Assembly: GCA_021229015.1 (NCBI GenBank)
Contig: CM037778.1
Location: 15,257,504-15,321,503, forward strand
DNA from: Solen grandis
Taxonomy: Eukaryota; Mollusca; Bivalvia; Adapedonta; Solenidae
Length of the DNA: 64,000 nt
Direction of reading: 5' to 3'
A program made the position numbers and the translations under genes. Under the pieces are notes generated by a model. It ran no database searches. It was given only the letters and a program-made list of their open reading frames with translations, and was not told the DNA's origin. Shown here in pieces: positions 23,234 to 35,613 of the stretch. The first letter of the stretch is position 1, and each line of letters starts with the position of its first letter.

Positions 23234-25149
23234 AATGATCTTGTTTCCATATTACTACAGTTCGCTAAAGATCTCATTTCCATATTATTACAGTTTGCTA
23301 GAGATATACAGATGTAATAGGTTAGAACATTTTCTTGCATATCCCTAATCTTTTATGTATAATTAAGTGAAAAAAGTGTGTTTCGCAATACCGGAGGCGT
23401 GCCATAAGTTCTTATCAGCAGGCACAGCATGTGTTTATTTTGACCGGATATGTCACCTTTATGTCTCGCCGCTGCCGGTATACCACCCCCAGAGGAGAAG
23501 ACTTTTGACATGTACACAGAGTGAATGTTATTTCCAGTACTAAAAGATTACAATTTTTAGCAATAATTTGAAATTCTATTTAAACACACCAATATTCATA
23601 GAATAATAATAATAATAAAACTGTTTCCAATCTAGGTATGAGGCACAGAATATATTTCAAAGAGAGAAAAAAATCTTAAATGTACACGATGATGATGATG
23701 ATAATGATGATACTTGTATCAAAAATACATTTGTAAGGGAGTGTGCGGGCACACATGTGTGTGACTTATGGACTTATTTTTATATCACAAATGAGGGAAT
23801 CATAGGGTATTCTTTAAAATATTTGATTGTTAAAACGGAAAATTTTAAATAATTTTTTTTTAATTTGTTCTTCCGATTGAAACCCATTGTGTCTACAAAT
23901 CAAAATCTCTGCAAATTAAAATGTTCGAAACCACATAATGAAACTTAATTTAAAAATGAATTAGTCGGGGATATACATATGCACACACAGATTTTGTTAT
24001 ATCATAAATATTTAATAAAATATTAAATACTTTACATTTAAATAATTTTACAATAATACTTGGTCAAAAACATGGATACCATTACAAAATATTGAAAGCC
24101 CAACACATGATGATATTTCCCTACTTAATAAGAGACAATTAGTTATATATCCTTTACATGTAGCAATGCATGTGTTAGACAATCTGGAAACATGTCTGGA
24201 AAGGTGTGAAATAACTTTATACAGTAGATGAACTGGGTGTAGTCAAAATGAGATATAACCGATTTGGCAACTATTTTATTCTTGTACTCGATTAACGAAA
24301 CAAATCATATTAAACTGTATACGCATGGTGACGTATGACATTTCTCACGAATACCCGGTTAAACGTCGGCCTCTTCACTCATGGCATCTTTTCAACAAAG
24401 ATAGCTTTTCGACCCATGTTAAAGTATATGAAAACATATTTATATAAATCTATACCTATGACAGTTACCTACTTGTAATATATACGAATATTCTATTAAG
24501 AAAATAGATACGGTGCTATTTTCCCACACTCACTCGCGTTCTTTTGATATTTGATACATCCAATAAATTATATATACATTTATTTTTGATGGGTTGAATG
24601 CATGAAAAATGCCCGAAGATATTGTTTTAATTAGCACAAATGACAGCGTACTAGATATTAGATGATTACTGGTATCATTTGTTTTTTTTTAATGTGATTA
24701 ATATCAAAACACATAATAACAAAGCATAATTAATACATTTTTTTATGAGTTTTTTCATTACACGTGCTTAGGTTGTTATTGACGGAGACAACAGAGTCCG
24801 TAACATTTCTAGAGGAACCGCAATTTAGTTTGTCCCCATTTCCTGTTTCCCGTTTTGTTTATTTCCGCTGTTTATTTCAGATGAAAACACGGCTTGTGAT
24901 AAATATTGTTAAAAGCTTAGTTGATATTTCATATTTTTGAACTTATTGTAAAATCTAGTTGTCTACAGTTGTAAAAAATGCCATTTATACCGTGCTTATC
25001 CTGTATCGTATATCGCATAACGTATAACATAGATCGTAAATCGTATATCGTATGGTATCAGACAAAGAATGCATCGCATCGCATCTTAACGAATTGTAAA
25101 GGTTAATCAGACCTGCTATCGCACATCGCAGATCGTATATCGCATATCG
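23234..25149. other. AT-rich non-coding region with microsatellites
   Basis: No gene recognised. Contains (AAT)n near 23605-23622 and (GAT)n near 23688-23712. TATCG-rich irregular repeats start near 24995. Confidence 0.5.
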
Positions 25150-25209
25150 TCCGTATTTCTATCGTATTCCAATCGTACTTTTTGACAACTGATACGTTAG
25201 CACCACTGT
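25150..25209 (-). repeat. inverted copy of the CAGTGGTGCTAACG end
   Basis: Reverse complement of 16896-16930 over about 30 bases (ACAGTGGTGCTAACGTATCA then GTTGTCAAAAA). It is joined on its inner side to irregular TATCG repeats, as at the other copy. Confidence 0.75.
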
Positions 25210-25512
25210 ACCCATAGCGTCTCGATAGAATATTTATCGTTTCAGAGATATTTAAGGCTGGAGAAAAAAACGATAATTGACATATGACCTTGACCTTTGC
25301 GAAATTCTAGAAATGGAAGTGACTAAGGCAAATGAGATGCTATGTTGCAACTTCAGTTAAAATTTTATGCACTTCGGTCAAAAATGATGTCTTCAAGTGC
25401 TTAGGATGAAAAGTTTGTTAACACGTCAGGACATCATTTGACATCATATGAAGTCAGTCTTCTCAGAGCTGAAATAAATTCATAGGACATATGTTCTGTC
25501 CAAATTTCAAGT

Positions 25513-25612
25513 NNNNNNNNNNNNNNNNNNNNNNNNNNNNNNNNNNNNNNNNNNNNNNNNNNNNNNNNNNNNNNNNNNNNNNNNNNNNNNNNNNNNNNNN
25601 NNNNNNNNNNNN
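25513..25612. other. assembly gap (100 N)
   Basis: Exactly 100 N, the conventional placeholder for a gap of unknown length. The order and distance of the flanks are not proven. Confidence 0.99.
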
Positions 25613-25726
25613 GGGTCAGGATGGGATTAAAGAGAAATAGAAGTGTTATGCAGTGACAGTTAGGAACACAGAGTGCTTACTTCACTAATACAAAACTAAT
25701 AACATTTTTGTCTTAAATCTCACATC

Positions 25727-25810
25727 AAAACTATCTCAAATCAATATGAATAACCAAAACTATCTCAAATCAATATGAATAACCAAAACTATCTCAAATC
25801 AATATGAATA
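25727..25810 (+). repeat. 29-bp tandem repeat, three copies
   Basis: The unit begins AAAACTATCTCAAATCAATA and repeats at 25727, 25756 and 25785 without visible differences except at the last few bases. Confidence 0.9.
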
Positions 25811-26680
25811 AATAGCAAGCCAAACATATAAAGCAGATTTAAATCAAGCTAAGTATATTAAAATGCAGTCAACAAAATAATTTAAAGCGAGCAAGCTTAC
25901 GGAAGCAATGGAGCTACTTCAATATACAAAAATGCAAATAATAACTGGTTAAATTGGAACCTTAAAAAAAAAAAAAAATTTAAAGGAAAAAAAAGCAAAA
26001 ATTTAGCAGTGGCACTCAAAAAGAATGGCAACTGGATTGGTATCCACAAAAAGTATTACAGAAGAATTCCAAAAATAACCATAAACTAGCAAATAAATCA
26101 GCGTGACCCACTTACGAGTTACCGAAATGACAGAAGCGATAGGAAAAATAAAGAGAGGTGACCGAATTACTACGCAAAGAAAATAGTGCCTGGCAGAACA
26201 CAAAAAATTAAATATAAAGCATAAAGAAAAATATTACTTACGGTTCCATCCAAACAAAATATATCCTCACTTTAAAAGAAATATATAAACTTTCACAAAT
26301 AAACACTATAGAACTAAAAATTGACACAACTACTCCTTCCGCCAAAGTTCGTCCTCCTCCGTCTCTTTCCAGTATCCTTCCCTCACGCGCTGACACTTGT
26401 CACGTGACCGAAATCAGCTGTTTACTGTCAAAAGTGACAGAAACGTCTCAGAGCTCTGTACAGGACAGTCTCTCGCGAGAAAAAAAGAATGCACAGATGC
26501 AGTGGGAAAAAAACAAAACAACAACACTAAACATACACGATACACAAAATGTTGAGGTCCGCGGTAGATCACATGATAGTCGGCCGGCCTCGGGCGTCCT
26601 TCTCAGGCGTATCCCCTCGACATTCGGGTATCCCGACGGCCTGGTTTAATTTCCACGTCTACCTCGTCGGGGAGCCAATT

Positions 26681-27333
26681 TGTAGTGGGTGTTAATTACA
26701 AGAACACCAGCTGGGATTCAATGAATATATTTGACGTGGTTCAAAGAAAAACCTGCAACATACAAAATACAATAAACAAGTTGAACATATTTTAGAGTAA
26801 TTACACATGTAATCACCAACGTTTACTCACAAGATAAAATATTAAGATTTACATTGTATTTCTGATAAAATCTACTAAAATAGTTATAGTAATTATACTA
26901 ATATTGTTTTAGTAACAATTCCACAACTCACCAGGCACGTCGAATAATATAACATCAAAATGATAATGTAACTCAAAGGTAAGAGCGACGACTGGATGTT
27001 TATCGAATGACATCGGAAATCGAAGTGCCTAGAGTTATAAAATTGGTGGTGAAATTAAGAACAAAGCGCGGGAAAGAAGCACGGGGGACGGGCCAACCAA
27101 TAGAAAACTTGCATCATACTCGCATCATAACAACCTTACATAACTCTTAATTAGGGTATACCTCACTCGGACTCTCTCTGACATATACTCTCTCATTCTC
27201 TTGGACAATTACAGAACGTGTACTTGACATTACAAACAGGAAGTAGATAGACGATCACAATAACAGAACAATGTACATGAGACATAAACAAATGAGAACA
27301 TGAGGCAAACCATTAAAATTACGCTCTGCTACA
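26681..27333 (-). mobile_element. candidate LTR (653 bp), minus orientation
   Basis: On the minus strand the segment starts TGTAGCAGAGCG and ends CCCACTACA, the TG...CA form of an LTR. Immediately after it comes AATTGGCTCCCCGACGAGG, which has the TGG-start and position expected of a primer-binding site for a 5' LTR. No second LTR and no gag or pol were found to the left; the gap at 25513 may have removed them. There is no target duplication, as expected if only one LTR is present. In the plus reading GGGGAGCC before TGTAG could instead be a weak polypurine tract. Confidence 0.4.
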
Positions 27334-29123
27334 TAAATTTCTTAAAAAAAGAAATGCGGCATTCCCGTTCTCTCAGAGATTTCAGAGCTTTGGTTTGTAT
27401 TCATGCAGTACAGACTCTATTTATAGATTGAAGTAATTATGCAAATTTTCTGAACAGGTCAGAGGCGCCAAACTCATTTCGGATAGTAGATATACAGGTT
27501 TCGATCATTTTTTAGAGTAAGAAATAACCCACTGGCTTGGAGATATCTGGGTCGATAGATTGATGTGATTAATAGTTTATTTTATAATGATTTGTTTTGG
27601 ACTTTGCATGGGTTATTGTAACAGCCTAAAATGACTGAACACTGCACATTTACTATCAAATTTATTTGCGAGCCGCCTTTGCATTGAAATAAACAATATT
27701 CGTGCGCTTGGTAAGGTGAGCACGTGATAAAAACAGTTACATCATTCGTTTGCAGTTAAATCAGCATAGAAAAATTAGTTCTATAATGTTTTCATGTCAG
27801 GATTTTTGTAGCCTGTAAGTATTTATTTTTGACACAGCATTGGTTTTACAGCATTTTTGCTTAATTTTAACATACTTATGTCGTAGATAATTATACCTTT
27901 TTTCGATCATAAATACCCAATTGAGAGGTTTTTAAATCTAGGAGAACCTGGGTTAAAATGTAATACTATAATAGGTGTGACTAACGTCACACACAACTAA
28001 AAACCATCCAGTTGTAAAATTCAAACATGAAAGCTACCCATTTGAAAAACTAATTATCGGTTGTGAGTCTTTAGATAACGTAGTTAACACTGGTAGTGAA
28101 CACGTCCCTCAAAGTCGCATAAGATATCGAAGATAAGCTATTTATAGTAACAGTTAGTGAAAGGCTCGTTAGCTAAACTAAGTGCTCCGAGACGGAAACT
28201 TTTTTATGTTTCGTTTATATTACATTTTTGTCCCTTTCTTTCTTTATCTTTTTTTTTTCACTGGAAAGTATATTACATATTCTAAATTCAGCGACAAATA
28301 CGTTTTCTAGCATTATTTTAAAATCACATAATAATAAAACTTGCCACCATTAATATATTATATTGTAACACTTTTACTTTCTTTAACTTTCATATCTTTT
28401 TTTTTCTCTTACACCGAATATCTTTTATTAAAGATTTTTCTTGTTCGTATTGATGATATGTATAAGATTAACATATATTTACAAGGCTTTACAACATATG
28501 CTACAATTTTCAGTTACATTCAACCATTTCAAGCTCTATATCATACTGGGACTGCAGATTGGGCCTGGGGTCGTCAATTAGACATGTTCGATACGGCCGT
28601 TTTCATTGATTTTTCAAGTTGACGTTTCATATCTGAACATCTGAATATTGTAAGGTTACAAAACATCTTCCAATACCTTTTTCTGAGCTTTAATGAATCA
28701 GGTTGCTTGCAAGGTCCGTTAACCAAGTTTTCAAACCCGTGGCCCCCGAATTTATGGAGAAGTTATCAGATTTCCATTAAATGTGTCAATTTTCTTTTTA
28801 ATAACGACAGAAGACTTGCGTATTTTGATTTTTTACATCAGTTAATACTAGTAACTGATTCATAAAATGCCCTTTCAAACATATAACATTTAAATACCGT
28901 GTGCCGATCTTTTTTAACAATGCTCAATAATTACAAATAGGCTGGCAATGTCCTTGACTGACGACATAAATTTCAATTTTATTGATCGCGAACAGCCTTT
29001 TCGCACAATGGGTTTAAGAATTTATATATGTAGACCACTGCACGTAACATGTAAGTGAAACGCGATAAGGTGATCGTTCCAACTATGCTTGAACGCATGA
29101 CGAGATGATATCCGAGATGTATT
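27334..29123. other. AT-rich non-coding region
   Basis: No gene recognised. The 93-codon frame at 28341-28622 is rich in Phe/Leu/Ile/Tyr because of AT-rich codons and has no conserved motif. Confidence 0.5.
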
Positions 29124-29421
29124 GTGACACGGGCCTATGGAAGGGCATTTACGTAAATAATCGGTTGATGTAACTTAATTGATGTGTTATTGAGTTGTTT
29201 CTTCTCACTACTAATTTACTAACTTACGTAGATGCACATTAAAGATGCAGACATAGACTTATAAGCAGTGAGACGAATCAACTTAATAACACAAATGAAA
29301 TAGTCAATAGAAAGCATAACCTTTGCATGTATACACAAGCACTTCCCACTTAGATGAATGCATGTGTAAGTTACATCAACTGATTATTAATACGTAAATG
29401 CCTTTCCATACGGGCCCGTCA
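29124..29421. mobile_element. 298-bp foldback (MITE-like)
   Basis: The left end TGACACGGGCCTATGGAA pairs with the right end TTCCATACGGGCCCGTCA, followed by GGCATTTACGTA and GTTGATGTAACTT on both sides. A second inner stem pairs a TTGATGTGTTATTGAGTTG stretch (about 29180-29212) with sequence near 29268-29300. Almost the whole segment is an imperfect hairpin. No coding capacity. Confidence 0.8.
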
Positions 29422-29523
29422 TTTCAGTTCATTGTTTCTCACGTCCCCTTTCCATTATGTATGTATTACAGAATGTCCAAATTAATCGTCCAGTGAAATG
29501 CATATATAAGTTATTGTGTTATT

Positions 29524-29693
29524 TTGGAATTTATCGCAAGCGACGCATTCAAGCTTTAGACGGTTCCATAATTCGAGGTCTAAGTCAAAGCTGTATGGCG
29601 TACCTGACAAACAGTAAATGTGTTATCGATTAAATTTGAAGTTTTATGGTTTTATAGAAGCACTCCGCTTCGCGTCGATTGCGATAAATTCCA
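29524..29693. mobile_element. small foldback, about 170 bp
   Basis: TTGGAATTTATCGCAAGCG at the left is matched inverted by GCGTCGATTGCGATAAATTC at the right, with about two mismatches over 23 bases. Non-autonomous and short. Confidence 0.65.
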
Positions 29694-30299
29694 TAAAATT
29701 AATAAAATAAACGATAATAATATATAAATCTAGTCTATTGTTTGTTGCCATTGAAGAATTACATACCGCTTCGGTGCAAATTACCATTCTCGGGATGTCA
29801 TATTCATATATTAATATTTCAGATTAACTCTGTCACATTATGTATATTATATAGGTGTGTGCGAGATTCTTTCTCGAACCTGGCTGAACTATATAATTAT
29901 ACAATTCTAACACGACTCGCGTCTTTCTCTCTATACAGAAGAAGTTAAGAAATGTGTGACAATTCGTAACAAAACACAGTTTGCAGTGCGCACGCACGCG
30001 CTCACGTTGATGACGTAACAAAATGGCGTTATTTACAAAATTTAAGAAATAGAGCTGAGATACCAATTAACGTTTATTTTGCGAGTTATAGGGGACAGTA
30101 AGAGAAATAAATATAAAAAAGAGGCTAAGAGATTAATAATAAGTGTAAGTAAAGAATTTAATCAACACATATAAAGTTAATTCACGGTAAATTTGGCTTG
30201 CAGGTTCCGCGTTTCAAGAAAATAGTTTACGGATGAAAAATGACGAGTATCGGGTTAGAATTGAAATAATAATGTCTGTCTGTGTTTTGTTGCGTATTT
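29694..30299. other. non-coding spacer
   Basis: Overlapping short frames on both strands (29742-29948, 29833-30066) show no domain. Nothing further seen. Confidence 0.4.
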
Positions 30300-31930
30300 A
30301 AAGGCATACGTGCACAATGCAGTTATTTTCTATATATTCAAAGAAGGAAAGTAAAAACTAAAAAAAGTATCTAAAACTTTGCATGATTATAGAGAATAAC
30401 ATTAGGAACTAATTTAAGGGGAAACAATTTGGGGTCACCGTTATACTTCTTGAGTTATCTGTCACTGAAAGTGAGTTCCCTTTTTTTGCTCTTTTATGTC
30501 ATTTCCGTGGGCAGATAACTCAAAATCAAGCCTATCGGTACCACCTTATTTTATTTCACATTATTGTTTGTTGTTTCATTTCCAGTCGTTATGCAAACAA
30601 TTTTGTTCAATAGATTTTTCACTATACTTCAGCAAATAAACATACTTTTTTTTTTTTTTTAAATATTCTATATTTTTTCCATATATTCGTATATGAGACT
30701 ATAGTATTGTAACGTGCCGAGCTTCGACAGATGATTATAAGTATGAATATTCACAGATTATAATATTTATAAAGAAAGTATATATGAATTTTCCCCGGCT
30801 ACCTAGCCTATTAATGATTGTGAAAAGAAAAGAAATATAATATATATACAAAACCCTGGCTACTTTCCCAGACAAATATAAACAAAGAAGACGGGCTATT
30901 ATAATTCTATTGTTTTAATCCTATGTAAAGTAATAAGACCAGCTATACCAAGCTATAACGCACGGTCAATATAAACCCTGACAAATACCCTGTCAGAAAA
31001 CTGAACCAGTCTAAACTTTCAGAAATATAATTTCACAACCCGAGATATTTGGGATGGGCAACTAATCCTGAACCCTCTCGATCGAAGCTAGCTTCGCCGA
31101 GAACCCGAGCCAGTATTTTGTGCCAACCCGTACTCAAAGTTACGAATAATTAATTCCTTAATTTAACCGTTTAGCTTTTCTCTCGAAGTGAACACCTCGA
31201 CTGCCAAACACAGACTGACTGAAAAACAGAATTGCGCGCCTTTTTATACCCGTGCTCACGCGCACGTGCCGGAAGTCAGAATCCCGTATAAACTTAAAGA
31301 GCGCCTAAACACGAAACTTTATTTAATGAGCGTCCATTTACCAAGACCGTATCAAGACCGTTTAAATGAAGAAAATAGAGGTGATAAAACATACACATCT
31401 TTATAATCATTATTTTTCTATAAAAAAGCAATAATTTCCAATAATTAACTACAAAAGAATTAACCAAAGACCAATTATTTACCTTAGAATCCGTGTTTAT
31501 ATCTGAAATGGAAGTTGTCGCAAAATCAACAGGGGAGGTAACTTTTCTAAACTAATAAAAACTATATGCGTCACAGTATAAAATCTGTTGCATATAATTT
31601 CTTTTACTTATACACAGTGACTGAGAATACAGTACCAAACATTGAGTTGAAATTAAAGGAAGTGCTACGGGCCCATAATATTGAGTTGTCTGCCCTTGAA
31701 AATGACTGAAACGAGCAAAAAACAAACAAACAAAAAAAACACACAAAAAAAAAACCTCACTTTCAGGGGCAGAAAACCTAAAAAGAAAAGTAGAATGGTG
31801 ACCCCAACTTTTTCTATAAATTTGTTTCTAGTGTAATCATGCAAAATTTTACAAAATGATCATGGATTGTTTTAATTTCCCTTCTTTGTCAATATAGAAA
31901 ATAACTGCAATGTGCACGTATGCCTTTAAC
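30300..31930. mobile_element. 1.6-kb element with long inverted terminal arms
   Basis: The left arm (30300 to about 30550) starts TTAAAGGCATACGTGCACA and the right arm (about 31660-31930) is its inverted copy, imperfect over roughly 240 bp. Shared blocks include CAGTTATTTTCTATAT, TTTGCATGATTA, TTGGGGTCACC and CACTGAAAGTGAG / CCCTGAAAGTGAG. The centre (about 30620-31560) has no transposase. The stretch TGTAACGTGCCGAG at about 30708 resembles the start of some LTRs, but I could not find a matching end. Confidence 0.75.
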
Positions 31931-32780
31931 CACAGGTTCCTCGTTCATGTGCAAATTGTTATAGCAAGGGGACGAAGTCCGAGTAATACAATAATATGCA
32001 CACGAAACTGTGGTTTAACTCACGACAATACACAAAATAGCGATTGATTATTCTTTAAATATAATTCATTTCTCAGTTTAAACAAATGTTAGTCTGTCCT
32101 CTTTTGTCTCTACATGAACAGAATGTCGCGTGTATGATTAGCTAGGAAAATGCATGAATAGCATCATCAAAACTTATTTGTATTATGAGCTGTCTGTCTT
32201 TCAAATTTGTGAGTAATAACGGCTGTTATTGTGCTTGAAAGTATCGCCATTACGAAGATTTTTCAGTCACTATATAGCGACGTCTAGCTAATTCATGCAA
32301 TTACTGAAAGATAAATACCCCATCCGGTGTTATGTTATGAAATTAAATTGTAATGGAATGAGGTGCGTATATGTGCACGCATACTTGGGGAAGGGTTTAA
32401 GGAGAGGGTTGGGGTTTGAGTTCGAGTTTGTGTCAGGTTAATTAGGTCACGGTAAGTGTAAGCGACTTGAAGACATTTTCTGAATAATCTGAGGTTACGT
32501 TGATCACGGGGTGACTCTCCTAGCGTGACACCGGGTAGAACCACTAACACTAGACCCCTATATCCTCCTGTATTACATATATTGAAACATGGTAAGCAAC
32601 GAATCCGACATCGCTTTATAACGGTGGTTGAAACTTTGCACAAATTCATTTTACTATTATTTTTCTATGCAATTAATATATTCTACAGCGAACCGTCAAC
32701 AAAAGTGTGTTTGCTTGCTTGTTTGGTAATTGGATGTATGGTCCCGCCGGCGCCGATAGTTTTTAAGTCCGTGTCTTAAA
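31931..32780. other. non-coding spacer
   Basis: No gene recognised. The frame at 32335-32649 has no domain. Confidence 0.4.
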
Positions 32781-32967
32781 CTCAACTCAACTCAATTTAT
32801 TAGGCAAATCGGCAATACAATATGCCATTGGCCGAACGCATATAAACGGTACATGCAAATATGGCTAATACGTAATACATTGTAACACATACAAAACGAC
32901 ACAACATACATCTATACAAAAAGGTCACTAAATCATGAATATATAAAAATAATTATAATAAAAGAAA

Positions 32968-33675
32968 CTACAAAACATGCTGATTCCTTTCCATAAACGC
33001 ATGTTTTAAAAATTTTGCAATGTTAAACTGAACTTTAACATATTTTTTTGACATAATATATATGAATTTATTAACAGTTGGAAAACTTGAAAATTTAAAT
33101 AGATACTTATTTCGAATATTCCTGTATCTCGGACAAATTAATAACATATGAAACTCTGATTCTATTGGATTTTGAGTACAATGAACACATATTCTATTTT
33201 CCAAAATAATATTATCATGTCTTCCTCTTTGTATTGCTAAGTTATGTGAACTTAATCTAAATCTAGTTAATTGTTTTCTTAGAATATCATTTTGTATATT
33301 TGTGAGATAAGATTCCATACCAAATTCTTCCTTATATTTGCTGTAATATTTTAGCCTACTTGAATTAGTTATGTCACTTTTCCATTTCTGTTTATACTGA
33401 ACAATTAATCGTCCCCGAAAAGCGGAATAGAATGTCATATCAATATGTTCGTTGTAACATAAATGTGAAAGTCCTAAACTATCTAACTGTTGTTTAATTC
33501 TAAATGCCCATGATTTATTTGATATCAATTGGTTATTACGACATTGTGAATAAAACGCCTCTCTTAATGTGAGAATATTACTTGATCTTACTTTAAGCCA
33601 GTATCGAAGGGATCTTTGGACAGCAATCACTGATAACCGTATTCTTCTTAACTCGCCTAATACTGCTTGGTTCAT
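32968..33675 (-). pseudogene. LINE ORF2 C-terminal region
   Basis: A 235-codon open fragment of the C-terminal part of a LINE polyprotein. It contains the LTRFRLSSHNLAI stretch and a Cys/His motif, RICVHC...EFHMLLICPRY, typical of the putative nucleic-acid-binding region that follows RT in APE-type LINEs. The ATG is fortuitous; the frame would originally have been continuous with RT upstream. The LINE's 3' tail begins about 170 bases after its stop. Confidence 0.85.
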
Positions 33676-33879
33676 TGTACTTTTATTAACACCTAGGATT
33701 ATTTAAAAGAGCCTTACATGCAAGCTATTAACCCAATCAAAGTTAAATATTCCCCACAACTCTGAACAATAAAGTAAAATTGGTGTGATAAATTTATCAA
33801 ATAATGATAATTTAGTTTTAATATCAAGAGATACCTTTTTGAATAATTATAAGATATTATTCATTGCTCTAGAAGCTTG

Positions 33880-34362
33880 GTCATTTAATGCTTTTACGGC
33901 TGCTGTTAAATTTCTTGTTTTAACAAATTTTACACCCAAATAATAGAAACAATCTACTTCCTCAACTTTCACACTATTTATAAACCATTCAAAATTATTC
34001 TCCTGACGGCGTTTTTCAAAAATACAAATTTTAGTTTTATTTACATTGATAGTTAGACCCCCATCTGGTTGAATAATTGTTAATATTGTTTAATTATTCG
34101 TGGAGACTATGCTTATCTGTTGTGAAAAGATCTATATCATCGGCAAATATTAAAGATATATCGATAATTTATTTAAATCTGCCTCAGTAAAATCGTCATT
34201 CTTTAAACAATCACTTATATCATTTATGAAAAATAGAAATAAAATCGGCGATAGGGACTCGCCTTGCTTCAAGCCGAGTGCGATATCAAAGGAATCTGAC
34301 ACACTACCGTTATCTGATGTTTTAACACAAGACGAACTTCGACTGTATAGTGATTTTAACAT
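33880..34362 (-). pseudogene. LINE reverse transcriptase fragments
   Basis: The frame at 34150-34362 carries GLKQGESLSPILFLFFINDI, the RT motif-4 region. Just downstream on the minus strand, around 34120-34150, is the catalytic FADD box. Further on are NKTKICIF (about 34030) and YYLGVKF (about 33930), the usual motifs after the active site. Frames differ between these pieces and a stop follows the FADD box, so the domain is broken. Confidence 0.85.
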
Positions 34363-34949
34363 ATTAAGAAATTTACAACTGACTCCGGCTTGTTCAAGTT
34401 TTACCTACAATGCATCTGAGTTAATGGTATCAAAACACGGCTTGTAATCAATAAAATCACAGTAAAGTTTTTTTATTGTTAGATATAATTCGCTGTATAA
34501 AACTATGTAGAATAAACGCAGTCAACTGTACTTCGTTTGTCACGGAAACCATATTGAATATTGTTGAGCATATGCTCCTTTTCGCTTCAAGTATGGAGAC
34601 GGTTTCTGAAACACAATGAGAATATTTTAGCCATCGAATTTATTAACGAAATGCAATGATAATTAGCGGGATTATTTATGTCTCCTTTCTTAAATATCGG
34701 AACAATAATACTTTTTGTCCATTATTCAGGATATATACCAGTTTCATATTTTTTTTTTTAAATATTTTAAATATGGAGCAATTAAATGTTTTGTATCTAT
34801 AAATCAATCAGGTGAAACCGAGTCGGTACCTGCACTTTTGTTTCTTTTCATAGAAGAAATAAATTTTATAATTTCATCTTCACAGAATGGTTTATTTAAA
34901 TCCTCGACACTTATGACAGATTCATTATTCATGCTAGCAAAATAATTGT

Positions 34950-35613
34950 TTATGTCTGTATCACTTTAAAAAAAAAAGAGAAATGATCGACAAAATCCAG
35001 TTCGGGTATATACTTACTTTTGGTACTAATGTTATATTTTAACTCATTAATATATTTCCAGAATTTTCTAGGATTATTTTTATCTAGTTGTGCAATACAT
35101 GTACTTTGACGTTGTTTAATATTAAACATATATTTCTTTTTACGTTTAAGTTTTGAAAATATATTTCTTTGTTCGATCATATATAATTTATTTTCATTTG
35201 TTGGGATTGCTTTAAAAAGCGTTTACTGTTGAAAAAATTCACCTTAACCTGGTGACACTCCTGGTCAAACCAAGGTACTTTATATACGCGTTTATAATTA
35301 CTTGCCACACGTTTTCTCTGACCGCAATTTTCAAAAGAAACTTTTGATAGAATATTGGAAAATGCATTAATACAATCATCAGTATTAACAATGTCAGCTA
35401 AAAAATCTTTAGTTATAGAATCTAGTGAATCTTTTCTTTCATTTAACAAAGCCCTGAACTGTTCAACACGTTCACTATCCCAGCAAACTTTATCTACATA
35501 CACACTGTCATTTATGTTTTCTGAAATAACATTATTACACTTTAATTTTAAAACAAGCGAGCAATGATCCGAGAACTCGGTTATATCATTAACCCGAAAA
35601 TCAGAAATATTAT
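34950..35613 (-). pseudogene. LINE endonuclease end and linker
   Basis: The first codons (about 35540-35610) read FRVNDITEFSDHCSLVLKLK. The SDH triad is the conserved C-terminal box of APE-type endonucleases. The following residues, including the WFDQECHQVK block, are the linker region typical of these ORF2 proteins, and FWKYINELK precedes RT. Broken into at least two frames at about 35180. Confidence 0.8.

Larger units (their letters stand above)
32781..35613 (-). mobile_element. 5'-truncated non-LTR retrotransposon (APE-type LINE)
   Basis: The element reads right to left. It begins inside the endonuclease domain at about 35613, so it is 5'-truncated as usual for LINEs. It continues through the linker and reverse transcriptase to a C-terminal Cys/His region. 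It ends in a short 3' tail of TTGAG repeats (ACTCAACTCAACTCAATTTA on the plus strand, about 32780-32799) next to an AATAAA signal. Several frame changes and stops separate the parts, so it is dead. I place it with the APE endonuclease LINEs (CR1/L2/jockey side) but do not assign a clade. Confidence 0.87.

Noticed and set aside
25727..25810. 29-bp repeats of CRISPR-like length
   Set aside because: Three directly adjacent copies without spacers; an ordinary tandem repeat.
28341..28622. 93-codon hydrophobic frame
   Set aside because: AT-rich composition alone produces Phe/Ile/Leu/Tyr-rich frames; no motif or splice context.
30708..31450. Solo LTR starting TGTAACGTGCCGAG
   Set aside because: No matching terminal CA end, primer site or target duplication could be identified.
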